DNA of 27,869 nucleotides from CANHEE01 sp043777755. GTDB lineage: Bacteria > Bacteroidota > Bacteroidia > Chitinophagales > Saprospiraceae. The stretch spans positions 1 through 27,869 of the forward strand of contig JAYWHK010000127.1 in the NCBI GenBank assembly GCA_043777755.1, written 5' to 3'. The translations under genes and the position numbers were made by a program. The notes below the pieces were generated by a model that saw nothing but the letters and a program-made list of their open reading frames with translations, was not told the DNA's origin and ran no database searches. Every line of letters starts with the position of its first letter. Positions within the stretch are counted from its first letter, which is position 1. This document shows, in pieces, positions 1 to 6,402 of the stretch.

Positions 1-48
1 AATTTTACAGTATTTTGAAGATTTATAAAATATTTAAAATATTGAAAA

Positions 49-609
49 TCAATTATTTATAAAATATAGATTCAAATTCCTTAGCTTAATGACATTGGGG
101 TCAATGGGTGAGAAACCTCCCTTTTTAGGGTCTTTGACATCTTGTGAGAGTGTCCAAGTTTTTACATCAGTTTTGATGATGTTGATACCAGCGACTGTTC
201 CAATTTTTTCAGGCAGACAAAAAGAAATACCAACATTTGCACCTTCTGAACTAAATTTTTCAGCTTTGTCATTAGGGTATTCTGTAAATTTTTTTTTGCT
301 TTGACCAAAGGCAGTATTCAAAAGATCCAATTGCTCTTTGATTTGCTTGGCATTAGGGAAGTTTTTGGTTGTTCCTGATTCCATGATGTGAAAAACCATA
401 GGGATTTGGAAAATTTTAGTACTGTCATCAAGTTTTATACTGTTGATAACTTCTTCCATTTTCAAGAGGTTGTCGGCATAAGCGGGTTGCTCCTTTTTGA
501 GTTTCTCGATTACCTCTTGCGTGTTGTACTTACGGTAGGCACGTTGTTGTGCTACGCTTCGGATAGGCATATAGAAGCCTATCAAGATTAAAAACATTAA
601 TCTTTTCAT
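49..609 (-). pseudogene. Truncated secreted M43 (pappalysin/cytophagalysin-like) metalloprotease, N-terminal part only
   Basis: A 186-residue reading frame starting with a signal peptide (about residues 1-20, ending ...VAQ). It then matches, from memory, the region before the catalytic domain of secreted M43 metalloproteases: 'IPMVFHIM' (about 68-75), a spaced QI..QLDLLN..F helix (about 89-101), 'ISFCLP' followed by 'GINII', a W-containing stretch, and a final strand 'LNLYFINN' that resembles the family's 'YLNIWV'. The frame then ends at a TGA. The zinc motif HEXXHXXGXXH and the Met-turn, which normally follow, are absent, and the 48 visible bases beyond the stop do not resume the family pattern. 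It is therefore probably a 3'-truncated gene that cannot act as a protease. A product that folds as a propeptide-like secreted domain cannot be excluded. The start at 609 is supported by the signal peptide. Family assignment is moderate; truncation is clear from the sequence. Confidence 0.6.
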
Positions 610-762
610 TGTGAAATAAGGTTTTGTGCCTTTATTAGACCACTTTACGGACTAATAAATTGCTGTAAAAAATGAAGAAAATTTAAGCTAAACCCTTAAA
701 AAAAGGCATAGCATCGCTCATAGCACTTGAATACACTTATTCAAGTACTACAAAAATTTTAG

Positions 763-846
763 CTTGGTATTGAAAATGAAAAATCAGCCCGTATTGGTAA
801 CGCAGGTTACTCGTTGCTGAATTTGGATAAGTTGCGTGAATTTTAA
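763..846 (+). pseudogene. Possible 3' remnant of an unidentified coding sequence
   Basis: A 27-codon open stretch after an in-frame TAG, reading '...SARIGNAGYSLLNLDKLREF' and ending in TAA. Its base composition is more protein-like and richer in G+C than the flanking AT-rich DNA. An intrinsic terminator follows about 75 nt downstream on the same strand, as expected for the end of a gene. No upstream part is recognisable and the family is unknown. It could also be chance, or part of a non-coding RNA. Confidence 0.2.
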
Positions 847-918
847 GTTCATAGTAATAAATTGAAAAATAAGATAATACCGACACGCTACGGTTGAATG
901 TAACGTGATTTATGTCTT

Positions 919-956
919 GCTTTTGTTCTTAGGAGGGAACAAACAAAAGCTTTTTT
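919..956 (+). terminator. Intrinsic terminator (plus strand)
   Basis: A 9-bp stem, GCTTTTGTT paired with AACAAAAGC-type sequence (919-927 with 942-950), is followed directly by six T residues at 951-956. The minus strand has no T-run after the stem, so the terminator points rightward. Its source transcript is unknown: no plus-strand gene lies upstream in the window except the remnant at 763-846. Confidence 0.6.
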
Positions 957-1021
957 GTATCAATTAATGTGGTGCTGTGCTTATTTTTAAGGTAGGTGTT
1001 TTTTTCATAGCCATACCAAAA

Positions 1022-1050
1022 TAAAAAAAGCGCAAACTATTCTTTTTTGC
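1022..1050 (-). terminator. Terminator of the candidate small RNA
   Basis: On the minus strand, GCAAA (1050-1046) pairs with TTTGC (1036-1032) across a 9-nt A-rich loop, followed by GC and seven T residues (1029-1023). The stem is short, so termination may be incomplete. Confidence 0.45.
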
Positions 1051-1250
1051 CGTACAAGAGGTTCTACTAAAAACCTTAACCATAGCAAGGAAGAACGCCT
1101 GCGCTATACCGTGATATATGCAGACGTTTCGCCAACTGCTACCGAAGGTTGATGGTTGAGTTTTAGTAGATTTCTTGTACCAACAAACAGTATCTTACAA
1201 TGCGAAACGCAATAATAATTTATTTAACGTTGTCCTAATTTCTTAAGACA
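1022..1250 (-). ncRNA. Candidate structured small RNA gene (about 229 nt)
   Basis: Read on the minus strand, the elements occur in the order expected for an independent RNA gene. A promoter (1254-1285) puts the start near 1250. The RNA then opens with an 8-bp hairpin capped by a GAAA tetraloop (1231-1238 with 1243-1250), where the one non-Watson-Crick pair is G.U only on the minus strand. A TGCG/CGCA mini-hairpin follows near 1200-1210. The main fold pairs 1052-1059 with 1173-1180 (8 bp), 1063-1072 with 1161-1170 (10 bp) and 1075-1083 with 1152-1160, closing a three-way junction. One arm of the junction is a longer hairpin (1084-1140), and the other is a short ACC/GGT hairpin (1141-1149). A 5-bp hairpin plus a U7 tract ends the transcript near 1022. 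There is no good ORF inside. It does not show the hallmarks I know for RNase P RNA, SRP RNA or tmRNA, and its three-way junction is not the long bubbled rod of 6S RNA. Function unknown. Confidence 0.6.
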
Positions 1251-1253
1251 TTA

Positions 1254-1285
1254 CAAATATAGGTTATTCGATGTAGAAAAGCAAA
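1254..1285 (-). promoter_or_regulatory. Bacteroidota-type promoter of the small RNA
   Basis: On the minus strand, TTTG (1285-1282), a 20-nt spacer and TATATTTG (1261-1254) match the Bacteroidota primary-sigma consensus TTTG-N19..21-TAnnTTTG exactly. Four bases later the first base of the GAAA-capped hairpin (1250) sits where the transcription start is expected. No ORF starts nearby on this strand. Confidence 0.7.
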
Positions 1286-1714
1286 TTTTTTGTAAAAAAA
1301 ATAGTGTGAAAACATGAAAAAATTTACATTACAATTAACATTACTTCGTAATCTTTTGATTATCAATTGTTACGACAGCAATAAGCACTTTTCAGAAAGG
1401 CATCGCAAGCGTTAAAAAAGTTGAAAGAGGTCTTTTGTGTTGCTTGTAAGGGTTTTGGTTTTTGTAATTACGGTGACGATTCTAAGCCTAAGGCTTAGTC
1501 CTATACTTGCAAGATTTGCTTTTGTAATCGTAAAGTTATTTTTTCAAAAAGAATGTTTCCTTTTATTATTGTTAGCGTATTTAGTTTCAACACTAATTTA
1601 AACTAATTTTACTAATTTATAGCAATCGTGATGTTGGAAATTAAATCTAATTTTACTAATTTAATTACGGAATTATCGGTTTAAAGACGTAAAGTATATT
1701 TATTTCAAAACCAG

Positions 1715-1797
1715 ATGACAGCCAAGCTCCTATCGTCGCATGACAGCCATCTTGAGCCTACATCGCTGTCACACGACGATAGGCGTTTGGCTGTGAT
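1715..1797. repeat. Long imperfect palindrome (33-bp arms, 17-nt loop)
   Basis: Arms 1715-1747 and 1765-1797 pair at 29 of 33 positions (28 Watson-Crick and one G.T). The arms are much richer in G+C than the surroundings. The 9-mer ATGACAGCC occurs twice inside the left arm (1715 and 1740). It lies in non-coding DNA about 130 nt before a strong plus-strand terminator. It could be the core of a structured RNA, a cruciform-forming site, or a mobile palindromic element. Confidence 0.75.
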
Positions 1798-1929
1798 GGT
1801 GTGATAAAAAATTTATTGTGAAGAATTTACCAATACGCAAAGATTTGTTGCTAAGAGTTCGCTCTCTGGGTTCTTACAGCCGAGCATCTGATTTTTCTGC
1901 ACCGATTAGTGCTTTTTTGGTATAGTGAT

Positions 1930-1970
1930 AAAACCGCTACGTAACTTTTCAGATACGTAGCGGTTTTTTT
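1930..1970 (+). terminator. Strong intrinsic terminator
   Basis: A perfect 14-bp stem (1930-1943 with 1954-1967), beginning AAAACCGCTACG, has a 10-nt loop and is followed by eight T residues on the plus strand. The stem is perfect on both strands, but the longer T-run points rightward. It implies a plus-strand transcript from the preceding non-coding region, since no coding gene lies upstream on that strand. Confidence 0.75.
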
Positions 1971-2087
1971 TATAAAATCCGTTAAATGCAACGGGTTCAA
2001 GTTTCGGTGCAAATTATCAAATCTTATGGACACTAAAGTCAATCAATACTCGACATCAAAATTCTAATAAAAAAAATTCTTCTTTTA

Positions 2088-2118
2088 TTGGTACTTTAAA
2101 AAAAAAGTTTTACTTTTG
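2088..2118 (+). promoter_or_regulatory. Promoter of the GG-peptide/pfkB operon
   Basis: TTG (2088-2090), a 20-nt spacer and TACTTTTG (2111-2118) fit the Bacteroidota promoter consensus. The predicted start near 2122 gives a leader of roughly 38 nt, CA-rich and without a Shine-Dalgarno sequence, before the ATG at 2160. Confidence 0.65.
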
Positions 2119-2159
2119 GCAAGTAATAATCACATACACACAACTTACACACATTTACA

Positions 2160-2393
2160 ATGAAAAAACAAATTTCTAATTTCGAATCGTTTAGAATCGT
2201 TAATTTGAGTGAAATCAAAGGCGGAGTTCGTTGTCCGCAATATTTAGTTTCGGCTGTTCGTGGAAAAGACCCAGCAACATTACAACGCATTATCAAGCGT
2301 TTTGAAACGTATTCACCAGAAACAGCCGCTGCTGTGGCAAGTGCTGCAAACACCGCAGGGATTCAGTTCGAAGAAGATAAGAAAATAGAATAA
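2160..2393 (+). CDS. Double-glycine leader peptide (bacteriocin/RiPP-precursor-like)
   Basis: A 77-residue protein whose first 22 residues have the form of a Bacteroidota double-glycine leader: Lys-rich start, then 'NLSEIKGG' at 15-22. In such precursors a C39-peptidase ABC transporter cuts after GG and exports the rest. The predicted mature part (23-77) has one Cys (25), a basic amphipathic segment 'LQRIIKRF' (about 43-50), an Ala-rich stretch and an acidic tail. There is no repeat of Cys/Ser/Thr typical of lanthipeptides. It has its own consensus promoter and lies 19 nt before the sugar kinase gene, so the two are probably co-transcribed. No C39 transporter, radical-SAM enzyme or cyclase is present in this window, so processing would rely on a system elsewhere. 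A leader-like motif by chance in an ordinary small protein remains possible. Confidence 0.65.
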   Translation: MKKQISNFESFRIVNLSEIKGGVRCPQYLVSAVRGKDPATLQRIIKRFETYSPETAAAVASAANTAGIQFEEDKKIE

Positions 2394-2412
2394 AAGAATT
2401 TTTTTAAGTTTT

Positions 2413-3393
2413 ATGGAGAAATATGACCTTCTGTCCGTAGGCGAACTACTGATAGACTTAATCAGTGATGGATTTGCTGAAAATTTTGCAGACGTTACTG
2501 ATTTTAAGCGGATTCCTGGCGGAAGTCCCGCAAATCTTTGTATGAATATGGCTCGTTTGGGAAAAAAAACCAAACTTGTGGCAGGTGTTGGCAATGATGA
2601 TATGGGAAAATTCCTTTACGATTATGTTGCTGATTTGGGTGTTGATTGTACTCATTTGGAGAAAAAACCTACGCCAACAACGTTGATTTTAGTTACACGT
2701 TCTCAAAAAGTATCTAATTTTGAAGCCTACCGAGGTGCTGATGCGCAAATTGAAGCCCACCAATTGTCTGATGATATTTTAGAAAATACACGTATTTTTC
2801 ATACGACTTGCTTTGGTTTGAGTATCGAACCAGCTCAAAGTGTCATTATGAATGCTGCGGAACGAGCGTATCAATTGGGTTGTCAATTGAGTATTGATGC
2901 CAATTATGCACAAAAAATTTGGCAAAATCAGACCGAAGCGCAGATGATTGTAGAGAAATACTGTAGTATGGGCGCATTGGTCAAAATCAGTGAAGTAGAT
3001 TGGGAACGTTTATATAACCAAAAACTAACTGACTATAAAGCGACTGCTGAGTATCTTTTATCTTTGGGAGCAAAAGAAGTTTGCGTGACGCTTGGTGGCG
3101 ATGGCTGCTATGTAGCAAGCGAAATCGAAGGCTATTTCTTAGAAGCAAGACCCGTAGAAGTTAAAGATACAACTGGCGCAGGTGATGCCTTTTGGTCGGG
3201 CTACCTTACGGCTTGGTGTGATGGACATTCTCTTTTAGAAAAAGCAATGGCTGGTCGTCGAATGGCAGAAATAAAATTAGGCTATTTTGGCCCATTGCCA
3301 AAAATAGTAGATAAGAATGATATTTACGCTCACACAACGGATATTGGGCGTTCAAAATTAATTAGTAATGCGAATATTGGGTTAGATAATTAA
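2413..3393 (+). CDS. PfkB-family sugar kinase (fructokinase/ribokinase-like)
   Basis: A 326-residue ATP-dependent carbohydrate kinase of the ribokinase/PfkB fold, expected to phosphorylate a free sugar such as fructose in the cytoplasm. The N-terminal substrate region starts 'DLLSVGELLIDLI'. PfkB signature 1 lies at about 36-50 ('GGSPANLCMNMARLG'). Signature 2, 'DTTGAGDAFWSGYL' (about 252-265), includes the anion hole GAGD with catalytic Asp258. Length is typical of the family. The frame opens 19 nt after the GG-peptide gene with no promoter between them. The final ~25 residues look like a free tail after the conserved core. The exact sugar cannot be read from sequence; 'fructokinase' is the closest label from the GELLIDLI start and the GGSPAN motif. 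Confidence 0.88.
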   Translation: MEKYDLLSVGELLIDLISDGFAENFADVTDFKRIPGGSPANLCMNMARLGKKTKLVAGVGNDDMGKFLYDYVADLGVDCTHLEKKPTPTTLILVTRSQKVSNFEAYRGADAQIEAHQLSDDILENTRIFHTTCFGLSIEPAQSVIMNAAERAYQLGCQLSIDANYAQKIWQNQTEAQMIVEKYCSMGALVKISEVDWERLYNQKLTDYKATAEYLLSLGAKEVCVTLGGDGCYVASEIEGYFLEARPVEVKDTTGAGDAFWSGYLTAWCDGHSLLEKAMAGRRMAEIKLGYFGPLPKIVDKNDIYAHTTDIGRSKLISNANIGLDN

Positions 3394-3687
3394 TGACAAT
3401 TGAAAGCTGATGAAAATCTACCCTTTTTTTGTCTTTCAGAGTGCGAAGCACGTGGAATCTCGCCCGTAGGTTTTCTCGTAGTGTGGGATTTCTCCGCTAA
3501 AGCTACGAAATGACTCCGAAGGAGTTAAAACAAAAAGAGTAGATTCACGTTACCGCAATTTTGTTATTAATAACATTTCTGACCAAAAATAGTGTTTTCA
3601 ACCCAATATTCGCATTATAAACTATTGTAAACCAGTAAGTTAAAATACTTACAACTTATTGACTTACGAATATATCCGAATATGCTC
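3394..3687. repeat. Structured spacer between convergent genes, with a multi-branched inverted repeat at 3415-3545
   Basis: An outer helix pairs about 3416-3432 with 3530-3544 (ATCTAC with GTAGAT, continuing through a T-run/A-run). Inside are three hairpins: GTGC-GAA-GCAC (3441-3451), TCGTAG/CTACGA (3476-3481 with 3503-3508) and ACTCC-GAA-GGAGT (3513-3525). The segment 'GGGATTTCTCCGC...CTACGAAATGAC' (3485-3513) resembles a short dispersed repeat I recall from many bacterial genomes. It lies between the ends of pfkB and the histidine kinase, so it may act as a 3' structure for either. The rest (3546-3687) is AT-rich with no visible gene. Confidence 0.55.
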
Positions 3688-5664
3688 CTAACAATTTTTG
3701 GTATAAATCGCCACTTTATAGTACAAATCTTCTGGGTCAAAAGGTTTTAAAACAAAATCGTCAAGCCCAAATTCTTTAAATTTATCTTCTTTTGCGATGT
3801 GTGCAAAAGCCGTCATCGCCAAAATCGGAATATGCGCTCTATTCGGAAGTTTTGTTCTGATGTGGTGCGTCGCTTCGTAACCGTCCATGACAGGCATTTG
3901 AATATCCATCAAAATGACATCAAAAGATTCTCTTTCAAGGATTTCGACAGCTTTTTGACCATTTTCAGCAATCACCAAATGAATATTTTTCCATTGTTTT
4001 TCCAATGTTTTTTTAGCAACCAACTGATTGAGTTTGTTGTCCTCTGCCAAAAGCAAACGGAAAGCGTGGTCAGGATTCACCACCAAATCTTTGTAGCTGC
4101 TTACTTTTACGACTTCTTCTTGATTGATAGGAATGGCAAAATCCAAGGAAAAAAAGAAGGTAGAACCTTCACCTAAACGGCTCGTTACCCAAATTTTGCC
4201 GCCTTGCTGAACAACCAATTTTCGAGCAATCGAAAGTCCCAAACCAGTACCTTCAAAAAGTCTATTTTTGGTTAAAACCCTTGTAAAAGTATCAAAAATT
4301 GCTTCTAATTTGTCATTTGGAATACCAATTCCAGTGTCTTCGACCTCGAATTGAATCGTCATTTTATTATTTTGACGACCCATATCTTTCAGCCTAATTT
4401 TGATAAAACCCCTATCAGTGAATTTTACAGCATTACCAACTAAATTGAATAGGATTTGGTTCAAACGCAATTTATCACCTATGACAATTTTAGGAATCAC
4501 TTCGGGATCAATGGACAAGTCAAATGACAATTCTTTTTCAGTGATTTTATATTGCATGACCTCAATGACATTCAGCATCATCTCATGCAAGTTAAAATCT
4601 TGGTTTTCATACGACACTTTATCGTTTTGGAGAGTCGAAATTTCCAAAATATCATTCACAATTCCCAAAAGCACTTCGGACGATTGTTTGATGGATTTCA
4701 TACAATCGTGCTGTTCTGTATTGAGTTGTGTATTCAACAAAATATTGCTCATACCCAAAATAGCGTTCATCGGAGTACGCATTTCGTGGCTGACATTGGT
4801 GATAAATTCCTCTTTGAGCTTTGCGGACTCTTCCGCCAATTCTTTTTCTTGACGAAGTACTGCTGCTTTACGTTGCTCTGTAATGTCTTGTAAAATACCA
4901 AAAAAAACAGGATTTACACCTTCAAACTTTGCAATGTAACAGCGAACCAATACAATTTTTTCTTCTTTTGAAAAATCTAAAGAATACTCTTTTTGAATCC
5001 CTTTAAGGTTGCCTTGTTGGTATAAATTATAAACATCTTTGTGAATGTCTGTAAAAAATCGGTAAAAATGATGATCTCTAAAATCTGGAATATCAGAATA
5101 ACAAAAGCGTTTCCCAAGAGATTCCGCTTCTAAAATATTGTAAATATCTTCCGAAAAGAAAAATTCCTTGGTTTCAGCACGCAACTCCCAGCTTCCGATA
5201 CCCGCCAATCGCTGTGCCTCGTCAAAACGCTTCAACGTATTGCTTCGCTCAATCGAGTAATACAAAGTGCGGATAAGTTTATCCACTTCGTAATCTCCTT
5301 TGGGTAAAAAATCCTGCGCACCAGCTTTGACAGCTTTGATTCCCATTTCTTTGTCAGAGAAACCAGTCATTACAATCACATTGGCATTGGGATGTCTCAA
5401 CAAAAATCTTTCGAGTGTTTCAAAACCACGACTATCAGGAAGGGAAAGGTCTAAGAAAACAACATCGAAATCCTCGTCGTATTTCATCAAACCATCAGTA
5501 AGGTTTATACAATGAACGATTTCTCGTGTTGCAAATTCAGCTTCTTCGAGCATTAGCTGAAGCATACGAGCATCGCCCATATTGTCCTCAATCACAAGTA
5601 AGCGGTGTCCTATCGCTGCGTTCACATTGTTTTTTGCAGCTTGATTCGGAAAAATATCTACCAT
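3688..5664 (-). CDS. Hybrid histidine kinase, REC-PAS-HisKA-HATPase-REC
   Basis: A 658-residue cytoplasmic signalling protein without membrane segments. Domains in order: a response-regulator receiver (about 20-138; phospho-acceptor Asp72 in 'VVFLDLSLPD', Lys122); a PAS/PAC domain (about 150-265; ends 'FFGILQDITEQRK'); a coiled linker; HisKA with 'VSHEMRTPMNAILG' and phospho-His293; a HATPase_c domain (about 395-510; N-box 'NLVGNAVKF', G1 'DTGIGIP', F-box, G2 'GTGLGLSIA'); and a C-terminal receiver (about 536-655; Asp587 in 'VILMDIQMP', Lys640). All catalytic residues are present. The N-terminal receiver suggests it takes phosphate from, or is gated by, another kinase, while the PAS domain senses a cytoplasmic cue. 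There is no Hpt or DNA-binding partner nearby, so it is an orphan. The SpoIIE phosphatase gene about 1.2 kb upstream is a possible but unproven functional neighbour. Confidence 0.92.
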   Translation of the reverse strand: MVDIFPNQAAKNNVNAAIGHRLLVIEDNMGDARMLQLMLEEAEFATREIVHCINLTDGLMKYDEDFDVVFLDLSLPDSRGFETLERFLLRHPNANVIVMTGFSDKEMGIKAVKAGAQDFLPKGDYEVDKLIRTLYYSIERSNTLKRFDEAQRLAGIGSWELRAETKEFFFSEDIYNILEAESLGKRFCYSDIPDFRDHHFYRFFTDIHKDVYNLYQQGNLKGIQKEYSLDFSKEEKIVLVRCYIAKFEGVNPVFFGILQDITEQRKAAVLRQEKELAEESAKLKEEFITNVSHEMRTPMNAILGMSNILLNTQLNTEQHDCMKSIKQSSEVLLGIVNDILEISTLQNDKVSYENQDFNLHEMMLNVIEVMQYKITEKELSFDLSIDPEVIPKIVIGDKLRLNQILFNLVGNAVKFTDRGFIKIRLKDMGRQNNKMTIQFEVEDTGIGIPNDKLEAIFDTFTRVLTKNRLFEGTGLGLSIARKLVVQQGGKIWVTSRLGEGSTFFFSLDFAIPINQEEVVKVSSYKDLVVNPDHAFRLLLAEDNKLNQLVAKKTLEKQWKNIHLVIAENGQKAVEILERESFDVILMDIQMPVMDGYEATHHIRTKLPNRAHIPILAMTAFAHIAKEDKFKEFGLDDFVLKPFDPEDLYYKVAIYTKNC

Positions 5665-5786
5665 TTTTTACAAAATTATAAACTTATCTAAAAAGCCGTT
5701 TTGACTTTTGTTAGGAATGAAAAATAAATAAAGTATGTTTTTTTAGTACCTACTTAGCATTGCAAAAAATCGAAGATTTTTCATTC

Positions 5787-5880
5787 TTTACCACGGAGAA
5801 ACGGAGGTCACGGAGGCAAAAAAATTAGCCGAAGGCTAAATTTTTTTCAAACTCTGTGTTCTCCGTTCCTCCGTGGTAAA
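5787..5880. repeat. 94-nt inverted repeat built from ACGGAG-type units
   Basis: The left arm carries CCACGGAG, ACGGAG and CACGGAG at 8-9 nt steps (5791-5815), then an A7 run and TTAGCC (to 5830). After a GAA loop the right arm repeats the same in reverse: GGCTAA, T7, CTCTGTG, CTCCGT and CTCCGTGGTAAA (5834-5880). Most positions pair; small mismatches lie between the units. The element at 26131-26211 has the same design with ACATAG units. Similar ACGGAG/ACAGAG triplet elements are, as I recall, dispersed in many bacterial genomes without known function. Confidence 0.8.
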
Positions 5881-5946
5881 AAGTCGAAAAGTAGTAAATA
5901 GTTACGTTTTTTATCCTACAATATATTGATTGTCAGTAATTTAAAA

Positions 5947-5978
5947 ATTCATCATTCATCATTTATAATTCATCATTC
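5947..5978. repeat. Simple tandem repeat of ATTCATCATT-like units
   Basis: Three near-identical units, ATTCATC/ATTCATCATT/ATTCATCATT, one interrupted by TATA. It is low-complexity intergenic DNA lying just downstream of the stop codon of the gene at 5981-6307. Confidence 0.5.
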
Positions 5979-5980
5979 CT

Positions 5981-6307
5981 TTATGCAGGTAAGAATACAA
6001 AATTTGCGCCATTTTCGCTTAAAACGAAAATACAAAGCTCTGAAATGTGTTTTTTATACAAATCTCTAAAACTATCTATTTTATCTGCTTCAATCATTTT
6101 TTTGGTATAAAATTCTTCCAAACTCGATGCGTAAATATTCCAATCGCTTTGGTGTTCTTCTCTATTCACAATGGGAATTCCTGCATGAATTTCTCCTTGA
6201 AACATGATAAAAATTGGGTAACGAGAAACGTCTTCGTTCACGATTACATCGGCGGCTTTTGCCATAATGCCCTTGTACGGGCGAATAATTTGTTCTATTT
6301 CTTGCAT
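5981..6307 (-). CDS. Conserved-looking small cytoplasmic protein, function unknown
   Basis: A 108-residue protein with no signal peptide or membrane segment. It has an N-terminal amphipathic helix ('QEIEQIIRPYKGIMAKAADVIV'), then beta strands ('YPIFIMFQ', 'IPIVN') and a W-containing segment ('SDWNIYASSLEEF'), and finishes with strands 'ELCIFVLS' and 'NFVFLP'. The alternating alpha/beta pattern and strong codon coherence support a real globular protein. It is separated from the upstream Cys-rich gene by a terminator (6334-6372), so it is probably its own unit, although I see no consensus promoter in the 26 bases between. I do not recognise the family and assign no function. Confidence 0.6.
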   Translation of the reverse strand: MQEIEQIIRPYKGIMAKAADVIVNEDVSRYPIFIMFQGEIHAGIPIVNREEHQSDWNIYASSLEEFYTKKMIEADKIDSFRDLYKKHISELCIFVLSENGANFVFLPA

Positions 6308-6333
6308 TTTTTATTTTAAATGAATAAATTAGT

Positions 6334-6372
6334 AAAAAAGCCACCGTAGTACTTTACTACGATGGCTTTTTT
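6334..6372 (-). terminator. Intrinsic terminator of the Cys-rich protein gene
   Basis: An 18-bp stem (6334-6351 with 6355-6372) with a CTT triloop on the plus strand. The one imperfect position is C.A on the plus strand but G.U on the minus strand, and the minus strand ends in a T-run (6339-6334). It therefore serves the minus-strand gene ending at 6403. Confidence 0.8.
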
Positions 6373-6402
6373 GTATCTTTATTTTACGATGAAAACAAAG
6401 TT

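Larger units (their letters stand above)
610..2159. other. 1.55-kb hairpin-rich non-coding interval
   Basis: No convincing protein-coding gene is visible. The interval contains hairpins at 631-659 (in the leader of the M43 gene) and 725-746 (9 bp perfect), a plus-strand terminator at 919-956, a candidate minus-strand RNA gene at 1022-1250, a CTAAGCC-TAA-GGCTTAG hairpin at 1482-1498, a 17-nt direct repeat (1603-1619 and 1647-1663), an imperfect palindrome at 1715-1797, a UUCG-capped hairpin at 1854-1865 and a strong terminator at 1930-1970. The last 70 bases hold the promoter of the next gene. The density of structure suggests RNA genes or remnants of mobile DNA rather than plain spacer. Confidence 0.6.
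5665..5980. other. Spacer with hairpins and a CATCATT-type simple repeat
   Basis: No gene seen. It contains a small AAAATC-GAA-GATTTT hairpin (about 5765-5779), the large inverted repeat at 5787-5880 (listed separately), and a run of related ATTCATCATT units at 5947-5978 that abuts the end of the next gene. A CAAAATTA sequence at 5671-5678 could be a -10-like element (TAATTTTG) for the kinase gene, but it has no -33 partner and would leave almost no leader. Confidence 0.5.

Noticed and set aside
1022..1250. Retron msr-msd RNA
   Set aside because: The RNA has small hairpins and a long stem as in retrons, but no complementary a1/a2 ends are seen and no reverse transcriptase lies in the window.
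1990..2012. tRNA T-arm-like GGGTTCAAGT
   Set aside because: The flanking bases do not form the T-stem, and no acceptor or anticodon arms can be drawn.
2096..2594. Minus-strand frames across the GG-peptide and pfkB
   Set aside because: They oppose a gene pair with promoter, leader motif and PfkB signatures.
3799..4893. Plus-strand frames of 113-150 codons inside the histidine kinase
   Set aside because: They are antisense shadows of a fully conserved kinase and show no domain pattern.
5671..5678. Leaderless promoter for the hybrid histidine kinase
   Set aside because: Only the -10-like half (TAATTTTG) is present; no TTG occurs at the right spacing, so the call is too weak.
5787..5880. CRISPR-like array from the repeated ACGGAG units
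   Set aside because: Units are only 6-8 nt at 8-9 nt spacing and are mirrored into a palindrome; there are no spacers of equal length and no cas genes.
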